DNA of 64,000 nt, taken from positions 1 to 64,000 of the forward strand of contig JBAXGW010000009.1 in NCBI GenBank assembly GCA_037139195.1. Reading direction: 5' to 3'. The position numbers and the translations under genes were made by a program. Shown one piece after another: positions 8,511-16,289 of the stretch (within the stretch, counting starts at the first letter, position 1; each line of letters opens with the position of its first letter). Source of the stretch: JBAXGW01 sp037139195. GTDB taxonomy: Bacteria > Bacteroidota > Bacteroidia > Bacteroidales > JAHJDW01. The notes below the pieces were generated by a model. It searched no databases, was not told the DNA's origin, and saw only the letters and a list, made by a program, of their open reading frames with translations.

Positions 8511-9992
8511 TTAAAATTGAAAATATATAAATGGCTGAATTTCGGCCGATTTTGTTTGAATAATAATCCAAATAACAAAAGTTAAAAATAAAGCTTTTAG
8601 AATTAAAGGAGCTTTGGTAATAATTAATTCAGATTTTGCTTTAACTATACGAGGTATAAAATGAATTATATAACCAATTACAAATAAGGCAAATACCGCT
8701 TTATAGCCTAAAATAACTTGTTGGGCTATTTGACCATTAAATGAATTAAATATTTGATTTAAAACGGCCACTGCATCTTGAAATGAGGCTGCTCTAAAAT
8801 AAATCCAACAGAAACAAACAAAATGAAACGTAAATATGATTCCAAGAATTCTGAAAAATAGATTTTTAGGCACTTTAATGAATGACCCAATAAACTTTTC
8901 TACTGCCAGTAACCCACCATGCATAGCACCCCAAAACACAAATTTCCATGATGCACCATGCCATAAACCGCCTAAAAGCATTGTTACTATTAAATTAAAA
9001 TACTGACGAAGTTTTCCTTTACGGTTTCCTCCTAAAGAAATATATAAGTAATCTTTTAGCCAGGTTGATAATGAAATATGCCAACGTCGCCAAAAGTCGG
9101 TTAAACTACTTGCTTGATATGGGGAGTTGAAGTTAATACACAATTGAAAACCCATTAGCAATGCTATGCCAATTGCAACATCCGAATAACCAGAGAAATC
9201 ACAATATATTTGTAAAGCATAACCATATACTGCCATCAAATTTTCAAATCCCGAATATAAAGTAGGATTGTCAAATACTCTATCTACGAAGTTGATACTA
9301 ATATAATCAGAAATTACTGCCTTTTTAATTAATCCACAAGCTATTAAATACACTGCATGTCCCATCTGTTCGCGATTGATAAATATGGGCTTTCTAATTT
9401 GTGGAATAAAATCTCGCGCGCGAACAATTGGACCGGCAACTAATTGAGGAAAAAATGAAACAAAAAATCCAAAATCTAGCAGTTTTCTAAGAGGTTTCAA
9501 TTCTCCTTTATAAACATCAATTGTATAACTGAGGGTTTGGAATACGAAGAATGAAATTCCAACTGGCAAAAAGATTTTAGCAAAGCTAATATCGCCATGA
9601 AACAAGCTATTGTATAAATCAATTAAAAAGTTTGTGTATTTGAAATAAGCCAGCATTCCTAAATTAGCTGACAAACTAAGTATTAGCAGTGCTTTTTTTG
9701 CAAGTTTCTTTTTAGATAAGTAAATCCATTTTGCAAGATAAAAGTCGACAAAAGTTGAAATAATAAGCAAAACAAAGTAGTCTCCACTAGACTTGTAATA
9801 GAAATAAAGAGAAACTATAGTGAGGTAGGCAATTTTTAAGTTTTGTCGGTCTTTTACTATTTGATAAATTAGCATAATACCTAAAAACCACCACAAAAAA
9901 AATCCAGTGTTGAAAATCATTGGTGCTTTTGGGTCGTATATAAATTGACTCAGTAAGCTATTAATGTCTATTTTCAAATTTAATAAATCCAT
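8511..9992 (-). CDS. MBOAT-family membrane O-acyltransferase (AlgI/DltB-like)
   Basis: Polytopic inner-membrane protein of 493 residues with about ten hydrophobic segments. It belongs to the membrane-bound O-acyltransferase family that passes acyl groups across the membrane to cell-envelope or exported glycans. Family hallmarks are FWRRWHISLSTWLKDYLYI and the invariant-His motif in GGLWHGASWKFVFWGAMHG, plus FVFQTLSYTIDVY near the middle. Its start overlaps the end of the preceding SGNH gene by 32 nt, which suggests translational coupling. MBOAT genes paired with SGNH proteins are a known arrangement (AlgI with AlgJ/AlgX), so this is probably the trans-membrane half of an O-acetylation machine. 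The substrate cannot be named; no polysaccharide synthesis genes lie alongside. Confidence 0.93.
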   Translation of the reverse strand: MDLLNLKIDINSLLSQFIYDPKAPMIFNTGFFLWWFLGIMLIYQIVKDRQNLKIAYLTIVSLYFYYKSSGDYFVLLIISTFVDFYLAKWIYLSKKKLAKKALLILSLSANLGMLAYFKYTNFLIDLYNSLFHGDISFAKIFLPVGISFFVFQTLSYTIDVYKGELKPLRKLLDFGFFVSFFPQLVAGPIVRARDFIPQIRKPIFINREQMGHAVYLIACGLIKKAVISDYISINFVDRVFDNPTLYSGFENLMAVYGYALQIYCDFSGYSDVAIGIALLMGFQLCINFNSPYQASSLTDFWRRWHISLSTWLKDYLYISLGGNRKGKLRQYFNLIVTMLLGGLWHGASWKFVFWGAMHGGLLAVEKFIGSFIKVPKNLFFRILGIIFTFHFVCFCWIYFRAASFQDAVAVLNQIFNSFNGQIAQQVILGYKAVFALFVIGYIIHFIPRIVKAKSELIITKAPLILKALFLTFVIWIIIQTKSAEIQPFIYFQF

Positions 9993-11241
9993 TCATCAGT
10001 GCATTGTAAAACATATCAGCTTGAAGCTCATAACCAGATAAAGTATAATGAACTCTATCGCGTTGAGCCAATTTTTTAACTTGCCATTTCGCTACAGAAC
10101 CAGAGCCTCCCATGATATTGAAAAGATTCCAGTAGGCAATATTTTCAAGGGTGCAAATATCTGTTAAAATTTCGACAACTTGAAGTAAATTTTTATTTTT
10201 ATACCTTCTTTTTTTGAAAGAATCGGGTGGTGTCATAATCAGAATTTCAACATTTGGATTGAAAAGCCTTAAATTGCTAATCAAACACATTACTTGATTT
10301 CGAAAAGCAATAGAATCAAATCTATCGTGAAAAGAATCGTTGGTTCCTAGCGATATTATTAATAAATCTGGTTTTGTATAACTAAGTTGTTCTTGAAAAT
10401 AGGCTGCCTCATTGAAATGAGAAAATTCAGCTCCATTAATTCCAATTGTATTATACTGAACGCCTGCTCTATTATTTTCTAACAAAAAGCCGTAAAGTTG
10501 AGTTGTAGTTTGAAATGAATCTATTTTAACACTTTGAAAAACGACTTCATTTATTAAAGTATCGAGATTTATTTTCGACATTCGATAATCTCCAAGATAT
10601 TTAGATGATTTTAAAAACCCTAAACTTTTTCCAGTTGTATCTTTTATTAGCAAATCATAATTTTCAGCATTTTGCTCACTGAAAATTTTTACGGTATTAA
10701 ACCTATAATCCATATTATCACAGTTTGTTCTGATATGAACAAAAGATGAATCGCAATTTGTTTTTATGGTAATTCCACATATTCCAATTGGCAAGGGATT
10801 TGAAGTGGAAATTATTCTTTTTATGTCCCATGTTGTATTAGTTCTCGACCTGTAATCGTCGGGACCATTGGTTTTTGCAACTCTGTATGGAAATATTAAC
10901 CCTCTTCCAGCGTTTCCAAACTGCTTTTGTAGTTGTTTTCTTATTTTTCCCGAAAACATATCGGCTTGAATATGCGAATCGCCAATATGAGCAATTACTA
11001 ATTTGGTACTATCGCCATTTTTCAATAACAGCAGTTTACTATAAAAATTGGGAAGTGAGATAGAATCGTTGTTAACGATGTTTAATGAATCAATAATAAA
11101 TGGGTATTTAGCCGAAAATAAAGAGGAATCACTTTGAGCCTTAATATTGCTAAAGGCAAATAGTGATAATAAAATAAAGATATATTTTAGTGTGCAATTT
11201 CTCAGTTTATTGTTTTTTGAATTTATATATTTTATATTCAT
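9961..11241 (-). CDS. SGNH/GDSL-family hydrolase or acetyltransferase, exported
   Basis: A 426-residue protein with an N-terminal signal or anchor segment (YIFILLSLFAFSNIKAQ, residues ~20-36). SGNH blocks are visible: block I IAHIGDSHIQ with nucleophile Ser89, block III SLGTNDS with the Asn, and block V DRVHYTLSGY with the Asp/His pair. It probably acts in the periplasm and may complete acetyl transfer to a glycan delivered by the MBOAT partner, or remove acetyl groups. The gene overlaps its upstream SGNH paralogue by 35 nt and the downstream MBOAT by 32 nt. The block I variant GDSHIQ is shared in type with its neighbour (GDSMIE), consistent with paralogy. Confidence 0.88.
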   Translation of the reverse strand: MNIKYINSKNNKLRNCTLKYIFILLSLFAFSNIKAQSDSSLFSAKYPFIIDSLNIVNNDSISLPNFYSKLLLLKNGDSTKLVIAHIGDSHIQADMFSGKIRKQLQKQFGNAGRGLIFPYRVAKTNGPDDYRSRTNTTWDIKRIISTSNPLPIGICGITIKTNCDSSFVHIRTNCDNMDYRFNTVKIFSEQNAENYDLLIKDTTGKSLGFLKSSKYLGDYRMSKINLDTLINEVVFQSVKIDSFQTTTQLYGFLLENNRAGVQYNTIGINGAEFSHFNEAAYFQEQLSYTKPDLLIISLGTNDSFHDRFDSIAFRNQVMCLISNLRLFNPNVEILIMTPPDSFKKRRYKNKNLLQVVEILTDICTLENIAYWNLFNIMGGSGSVAKWQVKKLAQRDRVHYTLSGYELQADMFYNALMNGFIKFENRH

Positions 11242-12649
11242 TTAATAGCTTATCGCTAATTAAATTGCCTATTCTTTCAGCTCCATGATGGTTAAAATGC
11301 GTATAATCCTTATTTGCCATCGATGGAATAGTATCTACCCACTGAACCATAGAATTATAGCCGCCCATCGTTTGAAATAGATTTAGAAATGCGCAATTTG
11401 TTTCTTTTGCAATTTGACGCTGGGCTTCTACAAGATAAGGTATACTTGGCATTGTTTTCATTTCAGAACCTTCTTTATAGCTTCTATCTCCCACACTAAT
11501 GATTAATATATCAGCATTAGGCATGCATTGTTTAATATGCTTAATAACTTTCACCATTCCTTGTTCGTACCACGAAAAATCCTTTCCTTTTGGTGTTGTA
11601 ACATTCATCCCATATTGTAATACAACTAAATTATAATTTAAATAATCATTCATCCCCTTTAAAACAGAATACGGAATAGACAATATTGGTAATCCTGAAT
11701 TTGAGCGAACAGAGAAATTATCTAAATACACTCCTTCTTTACCTTCGAAACTAAAACCATATACATCTGTAAGCGTATCGGTGAAGAAGTTATAACTAAT
11801 TCTTCTAATTGGTTTTTTAAAATCTATTGAAATCTCATTAACCATATTATTTCCAACTAGCGGATAAAATTTCTTAATAGTATCGTAATCAGTGCGAATA
11901 TAATTTTTTTTGTCACTTTTTCCATAGAACAAACGAGCAGCTTCAAAGTTTCGCAAACGAGAATAAGTGTCGAAAGGAGCAGTAAATTCGACCCAACTAA
12001 TTCCTTTATTAATCAAAGTATCATTAAGCATTCCTTTGTATAGTATGTTCGGATTGAAAACGTATCCAGAAATTCCAAAATTTTTATAACCTCTTTTATC
12101 AAGATATGAATACCCTCTCCAATTTGAAGAATACTTAGAATGAATAGTACTTCTGAAATCTCCTGTTTTTGAAAACACTGGAACAAATCCAACTCCATTA
12201 CCTCCAAACATCGATTGTAAAGCTGCACGTAGCGTTTGAGTTATTAAATCGCCTTCTATCATCGAATCGCCAAAATATGCAATTCGCGTAATACTCTCTT
12301 TGTTTTGGGTTTTGGTAAGTGCCGAAAAGAATCTTCCAAGTAGCCCCAAACTATCGTTTCTGAAATCCGTAATTCGTAAATCTTGCTCTTCTGCAATTTT
12401 AATTGAATCGAAATTCAGTTTTAATGAATCGGCAATTCTTTTATAAGCAAGTAATGAATCGGTATTTTTTTTAACAAATAAAACTGAATCTATAGCTGGT
12501 TTGCCCGAAATATCCGCAATAATAGATGTAGGTTTGAATTCGAAACTGCCAATTTTAAATGAACTATCGAAAATAGAAAGCACCGCAAGAAATGCAACAG
12601 TGAAAACAACTAATAAAAGTGAGCGATATTTTATATATCTGCGAATCAA
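11207..12649 (-). CDS. SGNH/GDSL-family protein, membrane-anchored, first gene of O-acetylation operon
   Basis: A 480-residue protein with an N-terminal membrane segment (residues ~10-27) and no clear cleavage site. SGNH block I is RIAYFGDSMIEGD with Ser129. A QYGMNVT segment may serve as block III, and block V is DYTHFNHHGAERIG. It is related to the next gene, so the operon carries two exported SGNH proteins before the MBOAT. The apparent start is TTG; no in-frame ATG occurs until deep in the protein, and a consensus promoter sits about 25 nt upstream, which fits a short leader. The two SGNH proteins may divide roles such as transfer and hydrolysis; this is inference. Confidence 0.85.
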   Translation of the reverse strand: MIRRYIKYRSLLLVVFTVAFLAVLSIFDSSFKIGSFEFKPTSIIADISGKPAIDSVLFVKKNTDSLLAYKRIADSLKLNFDSIKIAEEQDLRITDFRNDSLGLLGRFFSALTKTQNKESITRIAYFGDSMIEGDLITQTLRAALQSMFGGNGVGFVPVFSKTGDFRSTIHSKYSSNWRGYSYLDKRGYKNFGISGYVFNPNILYKGMLNDTLINKGISWVEFTAPFDTYSRLRNFEAARLFYGKSDKKNYIRTDYDTIKKFYPLVGNNMVNEISIDFKKPIRRISYNFFTDTLTDVYGFSFEGKEGVYLDNFSVRSNSGLPILSIPYSVLKGMNDYLNYNLVVLQYGMNVTTPKGKDFSWYEQGMVKVIKHIKQCMPNADILIISVGDRSYKEGSEMKTMPSIPYLVEAQRQIAKETNCAFLNLFQTMGGYNSMVQWVDTIPSMANKDYTHFNHHGAERIGNLISDKLLNEYKIYKFKKQ

Positions 12650-12673
12650 ATTTTATATCTTTTTAAGGAGGTG

Positions 12674-12705
12674 CAAAAGTAATACCTAAAAAGAATAAAA
12701 ACAAA
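12674..12705 (-). promoter_or_regulatory. Bacteroidota-type promoter for the SGNH/MBOAT/acyP operon
   Basis: On the minus strand: TTTG (12705-12702), a 20-nt spacer, then TACTTTTG (12681-12674). The -7 octamer and spacer length are identical to those of the gap promoter. Transcription would begin near 12667, so the mRNA leader before the TTG start would be about 18 nt. Confidence 0.75.
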
Positions 12706-12864
12706 TAACATATTTCGATATTTCGATAAAAACAATATATGAGACAACTGAAAAGTATGCCTCTTTTTTACTCTCGTTATGATAGCAGGTTTTTTTCATA
12801 ATATTTCTGATATCAAATTAAAACCCGAAAGTAATTTGTGCTTTTAAAATCCCTCTTTTTTCTT

Positions 12865-12872
12865 TACCTTTG
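12865..12872 (+). promoter_or_regulatory. -7 promoter element upstream of the ABC-F gene
   Basis: TACCTTTG matches TAnnTTTG and lies 7 nt before the preferred ATG. The nearest TTTG upstream is 26 nt away, longer than the usual 19-21, so the -33 box is uncertain. If used, the transcript would have almost no leader. The element also shows that the GTG 42 nt upstream of the ATG is not the translation start. Confidence 0.55.
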
Positions 12873-12879
12873 CCATATT

Positions 12880-14823
12880 ATGATTACAATTAGCAACCTT
12901 ACAATTCGTTTTTCGGAACGAGCCCTTTTTGAAAATATCACATTCGTTATTGGCGATAAAGACCGCATTGGTTTAGTTGGACATAATGGGGCAGGAAAAT
13001 CTACCCTTATGAAACTCATTGCTGGACGCCAAAAGCCAGAAGAGGGAAATGTAATTTACCCAACTGACAACACAATTGGCTATCTTCCTCAAGAAATGGC
13101 CTCAAAAAGTGATAAAACTGTTTTCGACGAAGCCCTTACTGCTTTTGATGAAATACACAAATTAGAAAAAGAAATAAATTATATCACAAATCAATTATCT
13201 GAACGCTCAGATTATGAATCAATTGAATATTTAAAGCTTATTGAAAATCTTGAACACGCTAATCATCGTTTTCATTTATTTGAGGGTTTTAATATTGAAG
13301 CTCAAACTGAAAAAATTCTTACAGGGCTAGGTTTTGATAGAAATGATTTGACTAGAAAAATGCGCGAATTTAGCGGCGGTTGGCAAATGCGTGTTGAATT
13401 AGCCAAAATATTATTAAAAAAACCTGATATAATATTGCTCGATGAACCGACCAATCACTTAGATATTGAGTCGATTCAGTGGCTAGAAAATTATTTACAA
13501 GTATTTGAAGGTGCTGTAATGTTAGTTTCACACGATAGAGCTTTTCTTGATAATGTTACAACTAGAACCGTTGAAATTACTTCTGGTAAAATATACGATT
13601 ACAAAACATCATACTCTGAATACATTGTTCTTCAGCAAGAACGTATTGAAAATCAAATGGCTCAACTAAGTGGTCAGCAACGACAAATGCAAGATACCTT
13701 AAAATTTATTGAGCGTTTTAGATATAAAGCCACAAAGTCTCGACAAGTTCAATCTAAAATAAAAATGATTGAAAAAGTTGAGTTAATTCGAGTAGATGAA
13801 CGTGATGATTCTACCATAAATTTTAGTTTTCCTCCGGCTCCTCATGCAGGCAAAATTGCAGTAGAAGCCCAGCTACTTTGCAAAGCTTATGGCGAAAAAG
13901 AAATACTTAAGAATCTTGATTTTATAATAGATAATGGCGACAAAGTTGCTTTTGTAGGCAGAAATGGCGAAGGGAAAACAACACTTTCGAAAATTATAGT
14001 TGGCGATACTGATATTTCTTCTGGCATATGCCGAACAGGTCATCAAATAAAGATTGGATACTATGCCCAAAATCAAGATGAACTGCTAAACCATGAGAAA
14101 ACAGTATTTCAAATTATTGATGATGTAGCAGTTGGTGATATTAGAAAAAAAATTAGAGGTATTTTAGGATCATTTTTGTTTGGCGAAGATGATATAGATA
14201 AAAAGGTGAAAGTTTTATCGGGTGGAGAAAAATCAAGATTAGCACTTGCTAAATTATTATTAGAACCAGTCAACTTGTTGGTATTAGATGAACCAACAAA
14301 TCATTTAGACATGCGCTCGAAAGATATATTAAAACGTGCACTAATGGAATACGATGGCACTATGCTTATAGTATCTCACGATCGTGATTTCTTGCAAGGA
14401 TTAACAAATAAAGTATTTGAATTTAAAAACAAAGTAATTCGTCAAATTCATGGTGACGTATATGATTTCCTTGAGACTCGCAAGATAGAACATCTCAACG
14501 AGTTAAATGCCATTGCAGCTTCAAATGCCATTAATCCAAAAGAAGAAATTGTTTCACAAAACAAGCAATCCTACGAAGACCGCAAACTTTTTGATAAGGA
14601 AATTAGAAAAATAAAAAACAAAATTTCTGAACATGAAGAGATAATTTCGAAATTGGAAACAAAATTAGAAGAAATAAACAAACATCTTTCAGAAGCATCG
14701 GATCAAATTGATAATCAGGATATTTTCTTAAGCTACGACCGCTGTAAAAAAGAACTCGAAAATAAAATGTACGAGTGGGAATTGATGCAAATGGAAGTGG
14801 AAGAAAAAGAAAAAATGAGGTAG
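12880..14823 (+). CDS. ABC-F family ATPase (ribosome-associated, Uup/EttA-like)
   Basis: Soluble protein of 647 residues with two ABC ATPase cassettes and no membrane segments, the hallmark of the ABC-F family, which acts on ribosomes. Cassette 1 has Walker A GHNGAGKST (34-42), signature SGGWQMR and Walker B LLDEPTNHLD. The inter-domain linker follows (PtIM region, with KFIERFRYKATKSRQVQS). Cassette 2 has GRNGEGKTT, LSGGEKSRLALAKLL and VLDEPTNHLD. The C-terminal ~100 residues form a charged coiled coil, as in Uup. Both catalytic sites look intact. Family members include translation factors and antibiotic-resistance proteins; this chromosomal type with a long C-terminal coil is more likely a general translation or ribosome-assembly factor. 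Confidence 0.95.
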   Translation: MITISNLTIRFSERALFENITFVIGDKDRIGLVGHNGAGKSTLMKLIAGRQKPEEGNVIYPTDNTIGYLPQEMASKSDKTVFDEALTAFDEIHKLEKEINYITNQLSERSDYESIEYLKLIENLEHANHRFHLFEGFNIEAQTEKILTGLGFDRNDLTRKMREFSGGWQMRVELAKILLKKPDIILLDEPTNHLDIESIQWLENYLQVFEGAVMLVSHDRAFLDNVTTRTVEITSGKIYDYKTSYSEYIVLQQERIENQMAQLSGQQRQMQDTLKFIERFRYKATKSRQVQSKIKMIEKVELIRVDERDDSTINFSFPPAPHAGKIAVEAQLLCKAYGEKEILKNLDFIIDNGDKVAFVGRNGEGKTTLSKIIVGDTDISSGICRTGHQIKIGYYAQNQDELLNHEKTVFQIIDDVAVGDIRKKIRGILGSFLFGEDDIDKKVKVLSGGEKSRLALAKLLLEPVNLLVLDEPTNHLDMRSKDILKRALMEYDGTMLIVSHDRDFLQGLTNKVFEFKNKVIRQIHGDVYDFLETRKIEHLNELNAIAASNAINPKEEIVSQNKQSYEDRKLFDKEIRKIKNKISEHEEIISKLETKLEEINKHLSEASDQIDNQDIFLSYDRCKKELENKMYEWELMQMEVEEKEKMR

Positions 14824-14885
14824 TTAGTATTTAATATTTGAAGGATAAGACGTCAACAAATCTAATAATTAAATTTAAACGAAGC

Positions 14886-15107
14886 ATGGAACTCAACCCA
14901 ATCATAGAACTTGCCGATAGATGCCAGAAAATTTTTGGAGCTAATATCGAAACAAGAGTTATAGGAAAAGATGGTCCTCCGCATTGTCCTATTATTACTG
15001 TAGAAATTGAACTGCCAAATGGCACAACTTATATTGCATCAGGATTAAACCAAAAAGAAGCGAAACAAAAAGCGGCAAGAGAAGCATTAGGCAATCTGTT
15101 ACTTTAA
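14886..15107 (+). CDS. Stand-alone double-stranded RNA-binding-domain protein
   Basis: A 73-residue protein that consists of little besides one dsRBD-like fold. The pattern is typical: PIIELADRCQKI (helix 1), GPPHCPIITVEIEL (beta strands with the GPxHxP signature), then GLNQKEAKQKAAREAL (the K-x-AK-x-x-AA helix 2 that contacts RNA). It lies 62 nt after an ABC-F gene on the same strand. The dsRBD is usually a C-terminal module of RNase III, so a free-standing bacterial copy is notable. An upstream TTG would add 16 residues (MKDKTSTN...), but the ATG is preferred because the domain begins right after it. RNA target unknown. Confidence 0.8.
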   Translation: MELNPIIELADRCQKIFGANIETRVIGKDGPPHCPIITVEIELPNGTTYIASGLNQKEAKQKAAREALGNLLL

Positions 15108-15242
15108 AAAAGATATTCTAAAACTTAAGTACTTACCTGAGATTTCAATAAATTTTCTTTCTTTATCAAGTATTCAATAGTTTTTTAATCTAAATTATTT
15201 ATAAATTAGCAGTATTGTATAACACTATAAAAATAAAAAAAT

Positions 15243-15686
15243 ATGTATAAAATTTTCTTCGTGCTTACTTTCATTTTCACAATGAATATCAATGTTTTAA
15301 TGGCTCAATATGAAAAAGTTGAAACAGCAAAAGTTCCTCAAACAATTGTTACTGCTTTCAAAGAAAAATATCCAAAAGCCACAGATGAAGCTTGGACTAA
15401 AGACCGTAAAAAAAACTATACCGTAAAGTTTAAAATGGGGAAATATAAATGCTTTAGTAATTATGATAAAGATGCAAAATGGAATGGTGCTAGTATTACT
15501 TATACATTTGATGAACTTCCAGAAATTATTAAAGATGCTTTCAAAAAATCGGAATATGCAACTTGGAAAATTCAAGATATAACAAAATCTGAAAATGATT
15601 ACGAAAATGTTTTTGTTTTTATTGTTAAAAACAAAGAGCAAAAACTTATTTCTTTTAAAGAAGATGGTACTTTGAAAAAACAATAA
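15243..15686 (+). CDS. Exported PepSY-like (BLIP-like) protein
   Basis: A 147-residue protein with a signal peptide (residues ~1-21, ending at NVLMAQ). The mature part contains two PepSY-like half repeats: VPQTIVTAFKEKYPKATDEAWTKD with a following beta sheet, and LPEIIKDAFKKSEYATWKIQD with another. The pattern of a helix followed by W and a beta hairpin matches the PepSY-like family common in Bacteroidota, which resembles beta-lactamase-inhibitor protein folds. It is rich in Lys and probably periplasmic. The biochemical role of this family is not established. It may be co-transcribed with the lipoprotein gene that starts 36 nt downstream. Confidence 0.75.
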   Translation: MYKIFFVLTFIFTMNINVLMAQYEKVETAKVPQTIVTAFKEKYPKATDEAWTKDRKKNYTVKFKMGKYKCFSNYDKDAKWNGASITYTFDELPEIIKDAFKKSEYATWKIQDITKSENDYENVFVFIVKNKEQKLISFKEDGTLKKQ

Positions 15687-15722
15687 TTAATAATTTATTA
15701 TAAAGCATTAATAATATAAACA

Positions 15723-16289
15723 ATGAAAAATATTTTTGTCATTTCTATAGTACTAACTATTGGAATATTCTCATTTACATCATGCAAAAAAGGACATCCA
15801 AAAAAAGTTGCAACAATTGACAGCTTACTTATTAGAATCGACTCTTCTACAACAGAATTTAATAAGATTAATAGAGATTCAATAAACGCTAAAAATACTT
15901 TTTTTAAAAATTCATTGCCCACAATTGCTATTTTTTTAGAAAAACCAGTTGAACCAGATGAATTAAATATGCTTCAACGTTGGGGTCAAAATAAAAAGCC
16001 ATTTAGAAATTTTTTAGAAAAGAAGGACCAATTTGATACTGAACTGGAGTTCTCGAAAAAACAACTGGAATCTCTAAAACAAAGTTTGAAGACAAATGAA
16101 ATTCCTAAAGACAGTATTGATATTTATTTAAATCAGGAAACAATAGCAGCAAAACACATAATAAGTGAAACTATTATTGCAATTACTATGGTAAATAAAC
16201 AAGTGAAAGAATTCGATACACTAAAACCGCTTGTAAATAAGTTTATTGAAAAATATACGCAAATTAAGATTAAAAATTTAAACAAGTAG
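15723..16289 (+). CDS. Predicted lipoprotein with coiled coil, unknown function
   Basis: I do not recognise the family. The 188-residue product begins with a lipoprotein signal peptide: hydrophobic IFVISIVLTIGIFSFTSC with the lipobox Cys21 and a Lys-rich stretch after it (KKGHPKK). The rest is mostly helical and charged (residues ~95-185), with likely coiled-coil character and no cysteines other than the lipobox. It would sit on the periplasmic face of a membrane. Its stop shares one base with the start codon of the following TPR gene, so the two are translationally coupled and may act together. Confidence 0.75.
   Translation: MKNIFVISIVLTIGIFSFTSCKKGHPKKVATIDSLLIRIDSSTTEFNKINRDSINAKNTFFKNSLPTIAIFLEKPVEPDELNMLQRWGQNKKPFRNFLEKKDQFDTELEFSKKQLESLKQSLKTNEIPKDSIDIYLNQETIAAKHIISETIIAITMVNKQVKEFDTLKPLVNKFIEKYTQIKIKNLNK

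Noticed and set aside
15297..15683. A Phe-rich minus-strand frame opposite the PepSY-like gene
   Set aside because: It mirrors the Lys-rich coding strand; composition is that of an antisense shadow.
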